Assembly: GCF_001442805.1 (NCBI RefSeq)
Contig: NZ_CP011131.1
Coordinates: 2,604,001 to 2,668,000 of the forward strand
DNA length: 64,000 nucleotides
Origin: Lysobacter gummosus
GTDB taxonomy: Bacteria; Pseudomonadota; Gammaproteobacteria; Xanthomonadales; Xanthomonadaceae
Direction of reading: 5' to 3'
The position numbers were made by a program, and so were the translations under genes. Positions within the stretch are counted from its first letter, which is position 1. Every line of letters starts with the position of its first letter. Positions 54,961 to 63,473 of the stretch are shown piece after piece. The notes below the pieces were generated by a model. The model saw only the letters and a list, made by a program, of their open reading frames with translations. It ran no database searches and was not told the origin of the DNA.

Positions 54961-56335
54961 CGCCGGCCTCGCTCAGGGTCAGGGGCGATAGCGGTAGGCT
55001 CATGGTCACCACCGCGCCGCTGGGTTCGCGATTGCGCGCGACGATGCTGCCGCCGAGCTGGCGGGCGACGTTGAGCGCCAGAAACAGGCCCAGGCCGCCG
55101 CCGGGGCGGCCCTTGCTGGACTGATACGGCTTGCCGAAATGCGACAGCATCGCCGGCGCGAAACCCGGGCCGGCATCGCTGACGCGCAGCACCAGCTTGT
55201 CGCCGTCGCGCCACGACTCCAGGCCGACCCAGCCGGGCGAGGCCTCCAGCGCGTTGTCGAGCACGTTGCAGATCATCTGCTTGAGGCCGGAATCGGAAAT
55301 GATCGCCACATCCTCGCCGAAGCCGTTCTCGTAGTCGAATCCGCGCACCGGGCGGGTGCCGCGCCATTGCGCCACCAGGTCGTCGAGGAAGGCCACCACG
55401 GTGGTCTGCGCCGGCGCCTCGCCGCGCGCTTCGCCGGCCGACAGCAGGATGCCGGTGACGATGCTCTTGCAGCGGGTCAGCTGGGTCTGCATTTCGTCGA
55501 GTTCCTGCAACAGCTCGGGCTGCTGCGTGAACGGCGGCATGCGCCGCCAGTCGCCGAGGATCACCGACAGCGTCGCCAGCGGCGTGCCCAGCTCATGCGC
55601 GGCGCCGGAGGCCAGTAGGCCCATGCGCACGATGTGTTCTTCCTCGGCCGCGCGTTGGCGCAGATCGGCCAGGCGCGCGTCGCGCGCGCGCAGGATGCGG
55701 CCGATGCGGGTGATGAACACCACCAGCAAGGTCGCGTTGAGCACGAAGCACAGCAGCATGCCCTGCACGTAGGGATCGGCCAGGCCGCGGGTCGGATCGG
55801 CCGGGATCACCACTGGACCTGCGAACGCGGTCAGGGCGATGAAGCACAGGCTGGTGACCACCACCACCGCCCAGCTCGCCCAGGTACGCAGCAGCACCGC
55901 CGCCAGCACCACCTGCAGCAGATACAGGAACACGAACGGATTGGCCGCGCCGCCGCTGAGATACAACTGCGCAGTCAGAGTGAGGATATCGACCAGCAGG
56001 GCCAGGAACAGCGCGCCGTTGGTGACTTCCTCGCGGCGGCGCCAGCGCAGCATGCTGACCAGGTTGAACGCGGCCAGACAGGCCAGCACGATCGCCATCG
56101 GCATCAGCGGCAGCTTGATGTTGAAGCCGAAATGGACGAAGACGATGGTGGCGACCTGGCCGATCACCGCGATCCAGCGAAGCTGGATCAGCTGGTGCAT
56201 GTTCTTGACGCCGGCGTTGTCGCGAGTGCCGGAGTCAGTGCGCGACTGCCCGAGTTCGGCGTGCGGGCCGGCCTCATCGGACAGTGGCGATGCGAGGCGG
56301 ACTTCAGCGGCGCGGGAAAGCGGTGTGTCGCGCAT
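54953..56335 (-). CDS. RegB/PrrB/ActS-type sensor histidine kinase
   Basis: 460 residues. Six predicted membrane helices between about 50 and 215. Between two helices lies GGAANPF, the quinone-linked GGxxNPF motif of RegB. The dimerisation box is AAHELGTPLATLS (His247), followed by N box (NVLDNALEAS), G boxes DAGPGFAP and GGGLGLFLA. It senses the redox state of the quinone pool and phosphorylates the downstream regulator. No redox-box Cys of the RegB type is evident next to the His box. Ten bases separate it from surf1. Confidence 0.92.
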   Translation of the reverse strand: MRDTPLSRAAEVRLASPLSDEAGPHAELGQSRTDSGTRDNAGVKNMHQLIQLRWIAVIGQVATIVFVHFGFNIKLPLMPMAIVLACLAAFNLVSMLRWRRREEVTNGALFLALLVDILTLTAQLYLSGGAANPFVFLYLLQVVLAAVLLRTWASWAVVVVTSLCFIALTAFAGPVVIPADPTRGLADPYVQGMLLCFVLNATLLVVFITRIGRILRARDARLADLRQRAAEEEHIVRMGLLASGAAHELGTPLATLSVILGDWRRMPPFTQQPELLQELDEMQTQLTRCKSIVTGILLSAGEARGEAPAQTTVVAFLDDLVAQWRGTRPVRGFDYENGFGEDVAIISDSGLKQMICNVLDNALEASPGWVGLESWRDGDKLVLRVSDAGPGFAPAMLSHFGKPYQSSKGRPGGGLGLFLALNVARQLGGSIVARNREPSGAVVTMSLPLSPLTLSEAGDE

Positions 56336-56344
56336 CGGCGAACC

Positions 56345-57124
56345 TCATTGAAGCCCATCGGGCGAGCGTGCGGCGCGGCGCAAGCGGCGCTCTTCCAGCG
56401 CCACGCGCGCGGCGGCCGCGACCACCATCAGCGCCAGCGCGAACCACGTCAGCGCGTATTGCAGGTGATTGTCGGGAAACTTTATCACCGTCAGGCCGCC
56501 GACCGGCCAGGCCGGCTCGACGCCGGGATCGCGCGGCAGCGGCGCGGCGCGGTCGGCGTCGATGAAGTAGGGCGCCACCGGCCCCAGCCCTTGCGCGGCG
56601 GCGATGGCCTGGACATCGCGCGAATACCAGCGGCCCTGGGCCGGCGCGTTGTCGCGCAGGAAGCCGCCGCCGGGTTCGCTCAGGCGCAGCAGGCCGGTGA
56701 CTTGCGTGTCGGTGGGCGGCGGCGAAGCGGCGGCTGCGCGCGCGTTCGGCACGAAACCGCGATTGACCAGGACGATATTGCCGTCCTGGGTACGGAACGG
56801 CGTCAGCAGCCAGAAGCCCGGGCCGAGCTCGGTCACCGCCTGGGTCAGGGTGTCGTGCGCGGGCAGGTAGCGGCCTTGCAGGCGCACGTGCCTGTACTCG
56901 TCGCGCGCGGCGCTGACCGTGGGCCATTCGGCCGGACCCGGCGCCGCGCCGGGCAGGGCATGCACGCGCGCTTCCACGCGCTGGATCAGGTCGAGCTTCC
57001 AGGCGCGGCGTTGCACTTGCCACGCGCCCAATGCGATCAGGCCGAGGAAGGCGGCGATGAAGACCAGCGACAGGACCGTCAGCGCGAAGCGGCCGCGGGG
57101 ACGCTTGGCAGGGTTCGCGGTCAT
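56345..57124 (-). CDS. SURF1-family oxidase assembly protein
   Basis: 259 residues with the SURF1 topology: one membrane helix near the N-terminus (LTVLSLVFIAAFLGLIALGAWQVQRRAWK) and one near the C-terminus (YALTWFALALMVVAAAAR). In between are the conserved LGAWQVQRRAWKLDLI, VRLQGRYLP, WLLTPFRTQDGNIVLVNRGFVP, and NHLQYALTWF. It assists haem insertion or assembly of haem-copper oxidases, here presumably the quinol oxidase encoded upstream. Confidence 0.92.
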   Translation of the reverse strand: MTANPAKRPRGRFALTVLSLVFIAAFLGLIALGAWQVQRRAWKLDLIQRVEARVHALPGAAPGPAEWPTVSAARDEYRHVRLQGRYLPAHDTLTQAVTELGPGFWLLTPFRTQDGNIVLVNRGFVPNARAAAASPPPTDTQVTGLLRLSEPGGGFLRDNAPAQGRWYSRDVQAIAAAQGLGPVAPYFIDADRAAPLPRDPGVEPAWPVGGLTVIKFPDNHLQYALTWFALALMVVAAAARVALEERRLRRAARSPDGLQ

Positions 57125-57174
57125 GAGGGTGGCCTCTTAAGTAGTCGCCGGTGGTGCGTTGGTTCGGCTTTTGC

Positions 57175-57259
57175 CGTCATTCCCGCGAAAGCGGGAATCC
57201 AGTGACTTCAGGCGTTCTCGCACGAAAGGCCCTGGATTCCCGCCTTCGCGGGAATGACG
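57175..57259. repeat. 85-bp palindromic repeat between cyoD and surf1
   Basis: Full copy, loop orientation as in copy A (GTGACTTCAGGCGTTCTCGC...). It lies inside the presumed cyo-surf1 transcript and could lower expression of surf1 and the regulators relative to cyo. Confidence 0.92.
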
Positions 57260-57277
57260 GCAAAAAAAGCATACGCG

Positions 57278-57368
57278 CGAATCCCGAATCCCGAATCCCG
57301 AATCCCGAATCCCGAATCCCGAATCCCGAATCCCGAATCCCGAATCCCGAATCCCGAATCCCGAATCA
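57278..57368. repeat. Heptamer array (CGAATCC)12 plus CGAATCA, containing the cyoD stop codon
   Basis: Twelve perfect CGAATCC units and a thirteenth, CGAATCA, whose TCA (57366-57368) is the minus-strand TGA stop of cyoD. Array length is likely to vary between strains, as 7 is not a multiple of three and it is just beyond the coding end. Confidence 0.95.
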
Positions 57369-57779
57369 GGGCATATTCCGCATATCGTGCATCATCGTCG
57401 GCATCATGTTCGCGTTGAGGTGATGCATGACCCACAACGAGCCGGCCAGCATGATCACCACCAGCACCAGGGTGAAGATCAGCGCGAGCATGTTCCAGCC
57501 GCCCTCCGACTTCGTGTTCATGTGCAGGAAGTAGACCATGTGCACGACGATCTGCACGACGGCGAAGGCCAGGATCACGAACGCGGTCAGGCCCGAGCTC
57601 GGGATGACCTTCGCCATCACCAGCCAGAACGGAATCGCGGTCAGGATCAGCGACAGCGCGAAGCCGATGCTGTAGCTGCCTACGCTGCCGTGGGCGCCGT
57701 CGTCGTGATCGTGATCCTTGTGGCCATGCTCGTGATCGTGGCCGTTGTCGTGGTGTTGCGTGGCGACCGGTTGGCTCAC
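57366..57779 (-). CDS. cyoD: Cytochrome bo-type quinol oxidase subunit IV, CyoD
   Basis: 137 residues from a GTG that overlaps the cyoC stop as GTGA. The N-terminal ~35 residues are an unusual His/Asp-rich segment ([20 protein letters not shown]), which could bind metal and is not part of the usual CyoD. Then come three membrane helices: [41 protein letters not shown] and [22 protein letters not shown], the standard subunit IV pattern. Confidence 0.93.
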   Translation of the reverse strand: MSQPVATQHHDNGHDHEHGHKDHDHDDGAHGSVGSYSIGFALSLILTAIPFWLVMAKVIPSSGLTAFVILAFAVVQIVVHMVYFLHMNTKSEGGWNMLALIFTLVLVVIMLAGSLWVMHHLNANMMPTMMHDMRNMP

Positions 57780-58411
57780 GGCAGCACTCCCATCAGATAG
57801 ACGAAGGTGAAGACGCCGATCCACACGACGTCGAGGAAATGCCAGAACATCGACAGGCACATCAGGCGGCGGCGGTTCTCGACCGTCAGGCCGTGCTTGC
57901 CGACCTGCGCCATCAGCGTGACCAGCCAGACGATGCCGAAGGTCACGTGCAGGCCGTGGGTGCCGACCAGGGCGAAGAACGAGGACAGGAACGCGCTGCG
58001 CTGCGGGCCGGCGCCCTCATGGATGAGGTGGGCGAACTCGTACAGTTCCAGGCCGATGAAGGCCAGGCCGAACAGGCCGGTGATCGCCAGCCAGCCCTGC
58101 ACCGCGGCGATCTTGCGCTTCTGCATCGCGATCATCGCGAAGCCGTAGGTGATCGACGACAACAACAGCATCGAGGTGTTGATCGCCACCAGTTGCAGAT
58201 CGAACAGATCCGCGCCCGACGGGCCGGCCGCGTAGTTGCGGCCCAGCACGCCATAGACGGCGAACAGGCAGGCGAACACCAGGCAGTCGCTCATGAGGTA
58301 CAGCCAGAACCCGAGCAGGGTGCCGTTCTGCGGATGGTGCTTGCCCTTCAGGTCGAGGAACAGCGGACGTCCCTCGGCGGTATGGGTGGCGATGGCGTGT
58401 GCGTCAGACAT
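57776..58411 (-). CDS. cyoC: Cytochrome bo-type quinol oxidase subunit III, CyoC
   Basis: 211 residues, five membrane helices. [25 protein letters not shown] and [18 protein letters not shown]...[20 protein letters not shown] are typical of CyoC/COX3. The start overlaps cyoB by 8 bases and the stop overlaps cyoD (GTGA), so the four genes are tightly coupled. Confidence 0.95.
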   Translation of the reverse strand: MSDAHAIATHTAEGRPLFLDLKGKHHPQNGTLLGFWLYLMSDCLVFACLFAVYGVLGRNYAAGPSGADLFDLQLVAINTSMLLLSSITYGFAMIAMQKRKIAAVQGWLAITGLFGLAFIGLELYEFAHLIHEGAGPQRSAFLSSFFALVGTHGLHVTFGIVWLVTLMAQVGKHGLTVENRRRLMCLSMFWHFLDVVWIGVFTFVYLMGVLP

Positions 58412-60410
58412 GGGCGGCGGCCAGTTGTTGCGTGCGCGCGGTTTCCGTGGCGGTCACTTGCTCCGCCGGGATGTAGTAGTCGCGCTTGTAGTTGAAGGTG
58501 TGGACGATCGCGGCGATCAGCATGGCGGCGAAGGACACGCCCGCGACCAGCCACATCTGCCAGATCAGCGCGAACGCGCACAGCGTGCTCAGGCCGGCGA
58601 TCACCACGCCCGCGCCGGTGTTCTTCGGCATGTGGATCGCCAGGAAACCCGATTGCGGGCGCTCGAAGCCGCGCTGCTTCATGTCGTGCCAGGCGTCGTT
58701 GTCGTGCACGACCGGGGTGAAGGCGAAGTTGTAGTCCGGCGGCGGCGAGGACGTCGACCATTCCAGGGTGCGCGCCTGCCACGGGTCGCCGGTTTCGTCG
58801 CGCAGCTCGTGGCGGCGGCGGATGCTGACGTAGAACTGGATCAGCATGCTGAGGATGCCCAGCGCGATCAGCACCGCGCCGAAGGCGGCGATGATGAACC
58901 AGATCTGCAGCGACGGGTCCTCGAAGTGGTTCATGCGCCGGGTCACGCCCATCAGGCCCAGCACGTACAGCGGCATGAAGGCGAAGAAGAAGCCGGTGAT
59001 CCAGAACCAGAACGAGCACTTGCCCCAGAACGGATCGAGCTTGAAGCCGAAGGCCTTCGGCCACCAGAAGTTGATGCCGGCGAACAGACCGAACAGCACG
59101 CCGCCGATGATCACGTTATGGAAGTGGGCGATCAGGAACAGGCTGTTGTGCAGGGCGAAGTCGGCCGGCGGCACCGCCAGCAGCACGCCGGTCATGCCGC
59201 CGATGGTGAAGGTGACCATGAAGCCGATCGTCCACAGCATCGGCACTTCGAAGCGGATGCGGCCGCGGTACATGGTGAACAGCCAGTTGAAGATCTTCGC
59301 GCCCGTCGGGATCGAGATGATCATCGTGGTGATGCCGAAGAACGAGTTGACGCTGGCGCCCGAGCCCATGGTGAAGAAGTGGTGCAGCCACACCAGGTAG
59401 GACAGGATGGTGATGACCACGGTCGCGTAGACCATCGAGGCGTAGCCGAACAGGCGCTTGCCGCTGAAGGTCGAGACGATCTCGGAGAAGATGCCGAAGC
59501 ACGGCAGGATCAGGATGTAGACCTCCGGATGGCCCCAGATCCAGATCAGGTTCACGTACATCATCGGGTTGCCGCCGAGATCGTTCGTGAAGAAGTTGGT
59601 GCCGGCGTAGCGATCCAGCGACAACAGCAGCAGCACCGCGGTCAGCACCGGGAACGCGGCGACGATCAGCACGTTGGTGCACAGCGAGGTCCAGGTGAAC
59701 ACCGGCATCTTCATCATGCTCATGCCCGGCGCGCGCATCTTGACGATGGTCGCGATCAGGTTGATGCCCGACAGCAAAGTGCCGACGCCGGCTATCTGCA
59801 GCGCCCAGATGTAGTAATCGACGCCGACCCCGGGACTGTAGGCGATGCCCGACAGCGGCGGATACGCCAGCCAGCCGGTCTTGGCGAATTCGCCGATGAA
59901 CAGCGAAACCATCACCAGCGCCGCGCCGCAGGCGGTCATCCAGAAGCTGAAGTTGTTGAGGAACGGGAAGGCCACGTCGCGCGCGCCGATCTGCAGCGGC
60001 ACGAGGTAATTCATGAAACCGGTGACCAGCGGCATGGCGACGAAGAAGATCATGATCACGCCGTGGGCGGTGAAGATCTGGTCGTAGTGTTCCGGCGGCA
60101 GGTAGCCGGCGTTGTCGCCGAAGGCCATGGCCTGTTGCAGGCGCATCATGATCGCGTCGGCGAAGCCGCGTAGCAGCATCACCAGGCCGAGGATGATGTA
60201 CATGATGCCGATCTTCTTATGATCGATGCTGGTGAACCACTCCTTCCACAGGTAGCTCCACAGCCTGTAGTAGGTGACCGCGCCGAGCACGGCGATGCCG
60301 CCGATCACGACCATGGCGAAGGTGGCGATCAGGATCGGCTCGTGCAGCGGGATCGAATCCCAGCTGAGCCGGCCGAAGATCAGCGAGGCTTGGTTGGACG
60401 GTTCAGACAT
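58404..60410 (-). CDS. cyoB: Cytochrome bo-type quinol oxidase subunit I, CyoB
   Basis: 668 residues from ATG 60410 (GGGAG just upstream; four extra codons are possible). The haem-copper catalytic subunit with about 15 membrane helices. Ligand motifs are visible: low-spin haem His in [11 protein letters not shown], CuB/His-Tyr region [14 protein letters not shown], CuB His-His in WLHHFFTMG, and the haem-binding [13 protein letters not shown]. It reduces oxygen to water and pumps protons using ubiquinol. Length matches E. coli CyoB (663). Confidence 0.96.
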   Translation of the reverse strand: MSEPSNQASLIFGRLSWDSIPLHEPILIATFAMVVIGGIAVLGAVTYYRLWSYLWKEWFTSIDHKKIGIMYIILGLVMLLRGFADAIMMRLQQAMAFGDNAGYLPPEHYDQIFTAHGVIMIFFVAMPLVTGFMNYLVPLQIGARDVAFPFLNNFSFWMTACGAALVMVSLFIGEFAKTGWLAYPPLSGIAYSPGVGVDYYIWALQIAGVGTLLSGINLIATIVKMRAPGMSMMKMPVFTWTSLCTNVLIVAAFPVLTAVLLLLSLDRYAGTNFFTNDLGGNPMMYVNLIWIWGHPEVYILILPCFGIFSEIVSTFSGKRLFGYASMVYATVVITILSYLVWLHHFFTMGSGASVNSFFGITTMIISIPTGAKIFNWLFTMYRGRIRFEVPMLWTIGFMVTFTIGGMTGVLLAVPPADFALHNSLFLIAHFHNVIIGGVLFGLFAGINFWWPKAFGFKLDPFWGKCSFWFWITGFFFAFMPLYVLGLMGVTRRMNHFEDPSLQIWFIIAAFGAVLIALGILSMLIQFYVSIRRRHELRDETGDPWQARTLEWSTSSPPPDYNFAFTPVVHDNDAWHDMKQRGFERPQSGFLAIHMPKNTGAGVVIAGLSTLCAFALIWQMWLVAGVSFAAMLIAAIVHTFNYKRDYYIPAEQVTATETARTQQLAAAHV

Positions 60411-60482
60411 CTTCACTCCCAAAGTCCGCTCACGGACTCGGCGCGCGTGGCGCGCGCCTGTTGAATGCGTTGCTAAGTCGGA

Positions 60483-61532
60483 TCAGGGCGCCAGGGTGGC
60501 GACGCCCCAGTTCGGCGTGGCGGTGGGTTCGGTCACGCACATCGCCGAGGTCACCACCGGGCCGCCGCGCAGATCGCCGCGGCGGCGCGGCGCCAGCGCG
60601 TTGGTGTTCAGTCCCAGGCCGCCGCCGGCGTCGATCGCCATCATTTCGTCCATGCACATCTTCGAGGTGTCCACGCAACGGTTGAGGATGGCCTTGTACA
60701 GGCCCGGCGCGACCGCGCCGTAGCGGCGCACCGGTTCTTTCTCGCTGGGGCGTTCGAGTTCGAGGTAGTCGGCGCGCTGCAGGGTCTTGCTGCTGGCGCG
60801 GTTCTGCGCGACCCAGCCGTTGAAGTCGGCCTGGCTCATGCCGTGGAAACGAAAGCGCATGTGCGAGAAGCCTTCGCCGCTGTAGTTGGCGGAGAAGCCT
60901 TCGTAGTTGCCCGGCTGGTTCATCACCGCGTGCAACTTGGTCTCCATGCCCGGCATGGCGTAGATCTGGCCGGCCAGCGCGGGAATGTAGAACGAGTTCA
61001 TGACGGTGGAGGCGGTGATCTTGAACTGGATCGGGCGATCCACCGGCGCGGCGATTTCGTTGACCGTGGCGATGTTCTGTTCCGGATATAGGAACAGCCA
61101 TTTCCAATCCAGCGCGACCACTTCGATCACCAGCGGCTTGGCGTCGGCGGCGACCGGCTGGCCGGGCTTGATCCGGCTCAGCGAACGGTAGGGATCGAGC
61201 GTGTGCGTGCTGACCCAGGTGATCGCGCCGAGCACGATGATGATCAGCAGCGGCGCGGCCCAGATCAGCAGTTCGAGCTGGGTCGAGTGATCCCAGTCGG
61301 GCTTGTACACCGCGGCCTTGTTGGATGCGCGGTAACGCCAGGCGAAGATCAGCGTCAGCGCGATCACCGGCACGATGATCAACAGCATCAGCACGGTGGA
61401 GACGATGATGAGATTGCCTTGCTGAGCGGCCACGTCGCCGGGCGCGTTCAACAAGAGCATGTTGCAGCCCGTCAGCGGCAACAGCGCGCTGGCCAGGAGC
61501 AGGGGACGGAGCAGGGATTTGAGAGCGTTCAT
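60483..61532 (-). CDS. cyoA: Cytochrome bo-type quinol oxidase subunit II, CyoA (lipoprotein)
   Basis: 349 residues from ATG 61532; upstream codons (MPCTGVRL) are unlikely. A lipoprotein signal with lipobox LTGC is followed by two membrane helices (LMLLIIVPVIALTLIFAWRY, LLIWAAPLLIIIVLGAITWV) and a cupredoxin domain. The CuA ligands are absent: where cytochrome c oxidases have a CxxxC pair, this has NYSGEGFSHM, as in quinol oxidases. The C-terminal ~60 residues include the CyoA-type DTSKMCMDEMMAID. First gene of the operon. Confidence 0.95.
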   Translation of the reverse strand: MNALKSLLRPLLLASALLPLTGCNMLLLNAPGDVAAQQGNLIIVSTVLMLLIIVPVIALTLIFAWRYRASNKAAVYKPDWDHSTQLELLIWAAPLLIIIVLGAITWVSTHTLDPYRSLSRIKPGQPVAADAKPLVIEVVALDWKWLFLYPEQNIATVNEIAAPVDRPIQFKITASTVMNSFYIPALAGQIYAMPGMETKLHAVMNQPGNYEGFSANYSGEGFSHMRFRFHGMSQADFNGWVAQNRASSKTLQRADYLELERPSEKEPVRRYGAVAPGLYKAILNRCVDTSKMCMDEMMAIDAGGGLGLNTNALAPRRRGDLRGGPVVTSAMCVTEPTATPNWGVATLAP

Positions 61533-61735
61533 CAACCTGACGCCGGTACACGGCAAGGCCGCGACAGCCGCGGCGATGCGCGCACTTTAGGCCGCGCGGA
61601 CTGTGACGACGATTGGACGTTTTGTCCTATGGCAGGACCGGGCCGGTGGTGGGAAGCTAGCGCCGTTCCCGGGATTCGGGGCGATGGGTGTTGGGCGGGC
61701 GACGGTAGGTTGTCGCGCCTGCGCATGCTTCCAGC
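61533..61735 (-). promoter_or_regulatory. Upstream region of the cyo operon
   Basis: The 200 bases before cyoA on the minus strand must hold the promoter and any redox-regulator sites. TTGGACG-type and A/T-rich patches near 61600-61625 stand out, but no defined site can be called. Confidence 0.35.
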
Positions 61736-61846
61736 CGTCATTCCCGCGAAAGCGGGCTCCGCTTTACTTCGGCGGAGCCGAACATCCAGGGCCTTTCGTG
61801 CGAGAACGCCTGAAGTCACTGGATTCCCGCTTTCGCGGGAATGACG
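61736..61846. repeat. Palindromic repeat with a nested hairpin insertion
   Basis: The 85-bp unit is expanded to 111 bp. In its left half a small hairpin (GGCTCCGC...GCGGAGCC, about 61757-61781) replaces the normal GGGAAT, so the left half no longer pairs exactly with the right. This is a diverged or invaded copy. Confidence 0.85.
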
Positions 61847-61997
61847 GCCTGAAGGATTCGCCGCGATCCATCCTGCAGGATTCGGCACACTCGTCCGAGT
61901 CCATATATAAGTCGTCCCAAGTCGTAACTGAACGTCCCCGCCTGTTTAAGCAAACACCGCAGGCCCGATCGCTCCACGCACCACAGCCGACCCAACG

Positions 61998-63323
61998 ATG
62001 CATACGCCAAATCACGCAAACCCGGATTCCTCCCAGACCGTATCGGTGCACTCCACCGGTTCGCATGCCGAGGTGGCGCCGGGCGATATCGCCGTCGGCG
62101 TGGTGATCGGCCGCGCCTCGGAGTACTTCGACTTCTTCGTCTACGGCATCGCCTCGGCGCTGGTGTTCCCGTCGGTGTTCTTCCCGCACCTGGGCAAGCT
62201 CGAAGGCACCTTGTGGTCGTTCGCGATCTTCGCGCTGGCCTTTATCTCGCGTCCGTTCGGCACGATCTTGTTCATGTGGATCCAGCGCCGCTGGGATCGC
62301 AGCACCAAGCTCACCATCGCCTTGTTCCTGCTCGGCACCTGCACCGCCGGCATCGCCTTCCTGCCGAGCTTCAGCAAGATCGGCGCGCTGTCGATCGTGC
62401 TGCTGTCACTGTTCCGGCTGGGCCAGGGCGTCGCTCTGGGCGGTTCCTGGGACGGCCTGCCGTCGCTGCTGGCGCTGAACGCGCCGAAGCAGCGCCGCGG
62501 CTGGTACGCGATGCTGGGCCAACTCGGCGCGCCGTTCGGCTTCATCATCGCCGCGGCGCTGTTCGCCTACCTCAACACCGCGCTGCCGCGCGCCGACTTC
62601 CTCGACTGGGGCTGGCGCTATCCGTTCTTCGCCGCCTTCGCCATCAACGTGGTCGCGCTGTTCGCGCGCCTGCGCCTGGTGGTCACGCACGAATACGAGC
62701 GCGAGCTGGGCGAGCACGAGCTCGAACCCACGCCGGTGCTGGAGCTGTTCAGCGCCAAGGGCCGCCACGTGGTGATCGGCGCCTTCGCCGCGTTGGCCAG
62801 CTACGCGCTGTTCCATATCGTCACGATCTTCCCGCTGTCGTGGATCCTGCTGTATTCGGACCAGTCGGTGACCCAGTTCCTGATGGTGCAGATCCTGGGC
62901 GCCGTCCTCGCCGCCGGCGCGGTGGTGGCCTCGGGCTGGATCGCCGACCGTTTCGGCCGCCCGCGCACCCTGGCGGCGCTGGCCGCGGCGATCGCCATGT
63001 TCAGCGGCTTCGCGCCGACGCTGATGGCGTCCGGCGACCTGGGCCAGGACGTGTTCATCTTGATCGGCTTCGTGCTGCTGGGCTTGTCCTACGGACAGGC
63101 CGCAGGCTCGGTGACGGCCAACTTCGGCTCCAAGTACCGCTATACCGGCGCCGCGTTGACCTCCGACCTGGCCTGGCTGATCGGCGCCGCGTTCGCGCCG
63201 CTGATCGCGCTGGGGCTGAGCGCGCACTTCGGGCTGGCTTTCATCGGCGTGTACTTGCTGTCGGGTGCGATCTGCACGATGGCGGCGCTTGGGGTGAACC
63301 GGATGTTGAACATCCGCAGCTGA
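61998..63323 (+). CDS. MFS transporter, metabolite:H+ symporter (MHS) type
   Basis: 441 residues, 12 membrane helices. GVVIGRASEYFDFFVYGIASALVFPSVFFP is the MHS start, followed by FISRPFGTILFMWIQRRWDRSTKL and LFRLGQGVALGGSWDGL (the RxGQGxxxGGEW-like element, with Asp-Gly in place of Glu-Trp). The second half has SGWIADRFGRPRTL. Family members import organic acids, betaines or aromatic acids with protons; the substrate is not clear. The changed GGSWDG motif may affect specificity. ATG 61998 has no strong ribosome site. Confidence 0.88.
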   Translation: MHTPNHANPDSSQTVSVHSTGSHAEVAPGDIAVGVVIGRASEYFDFFVYGIASALVFPSVFFPHLGKLEGTLWSFAIFALAFISRPFGTILFMWIQRRWDRSTKLTIALFLLGTCTAGIAFLPSFSKIGALSIVLLSLFRLGQGVALGGSWDGLPSLLALNAPKQRRGWYAMLGQLGAPFGFIIAAALFAYLNTALPRADFLDWGWRYPFFAAFAINVVALFARLRLVVTHEYERELGEHELEPTPVLELFSAKGRHVVIGAFAALASYALFHIVTIFPLSWILLYSDQSVTQFLMVQILGAVLAAGAVVASGWIADRFGRPRTLAALAAAIAMFSGFAPTLMASGDLGQDVFILIGFVLLGLSYGQAAGSVTANFGSKYRYTGAALTSDLAWLIGAAFAPLIALGLSAHFGLAFIGVYLLSGAICTMAALGVNRMLNIRS

Positions 63324-63330
63324 AGTGCCT

Positions 63331-63443
63331 GTCCCTTCTCCCGCTGGCGGGAGAAGGGGGCCCGAAGGGCCGGATGAGGGCGCGCGGGGTCTTTCGGTTG
63401 CGCTTGCCCTCACCCCGGCCCTCTCCCGCAAGCGGGAGAGGGA
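63331..63443. repeat. Paired inverted hairpins of the CTCTCCCGC/GCGGGAGAG family between convergent genes
   Basis: Two hairpins (63332-63358 and 63419-63442) with inner inverted GGATGAGGG/CCCTCACCC, as at 30517-30643. Again it lies between two converging genes, consistent with a bidirectional terminator. Confidence 0.85.
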
Positions 63444-63473
63444 GTAGGGAAGGGCGCAGAGCAATCCGATACG

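Noticed and set aside
55634..57205. Long plus-strand frame opposite the RegB-type kinase and surf1
   Set aside because: Product is Gln/Arg/His-rich shadow sequence; the minus strand encodes full families.
58293..60173. Long plus-strand frame opposite cyoB
   Set aside because: Antisense shadow with extreme Asp/Glu/His/Arg content and no domain; cyoB is certain.
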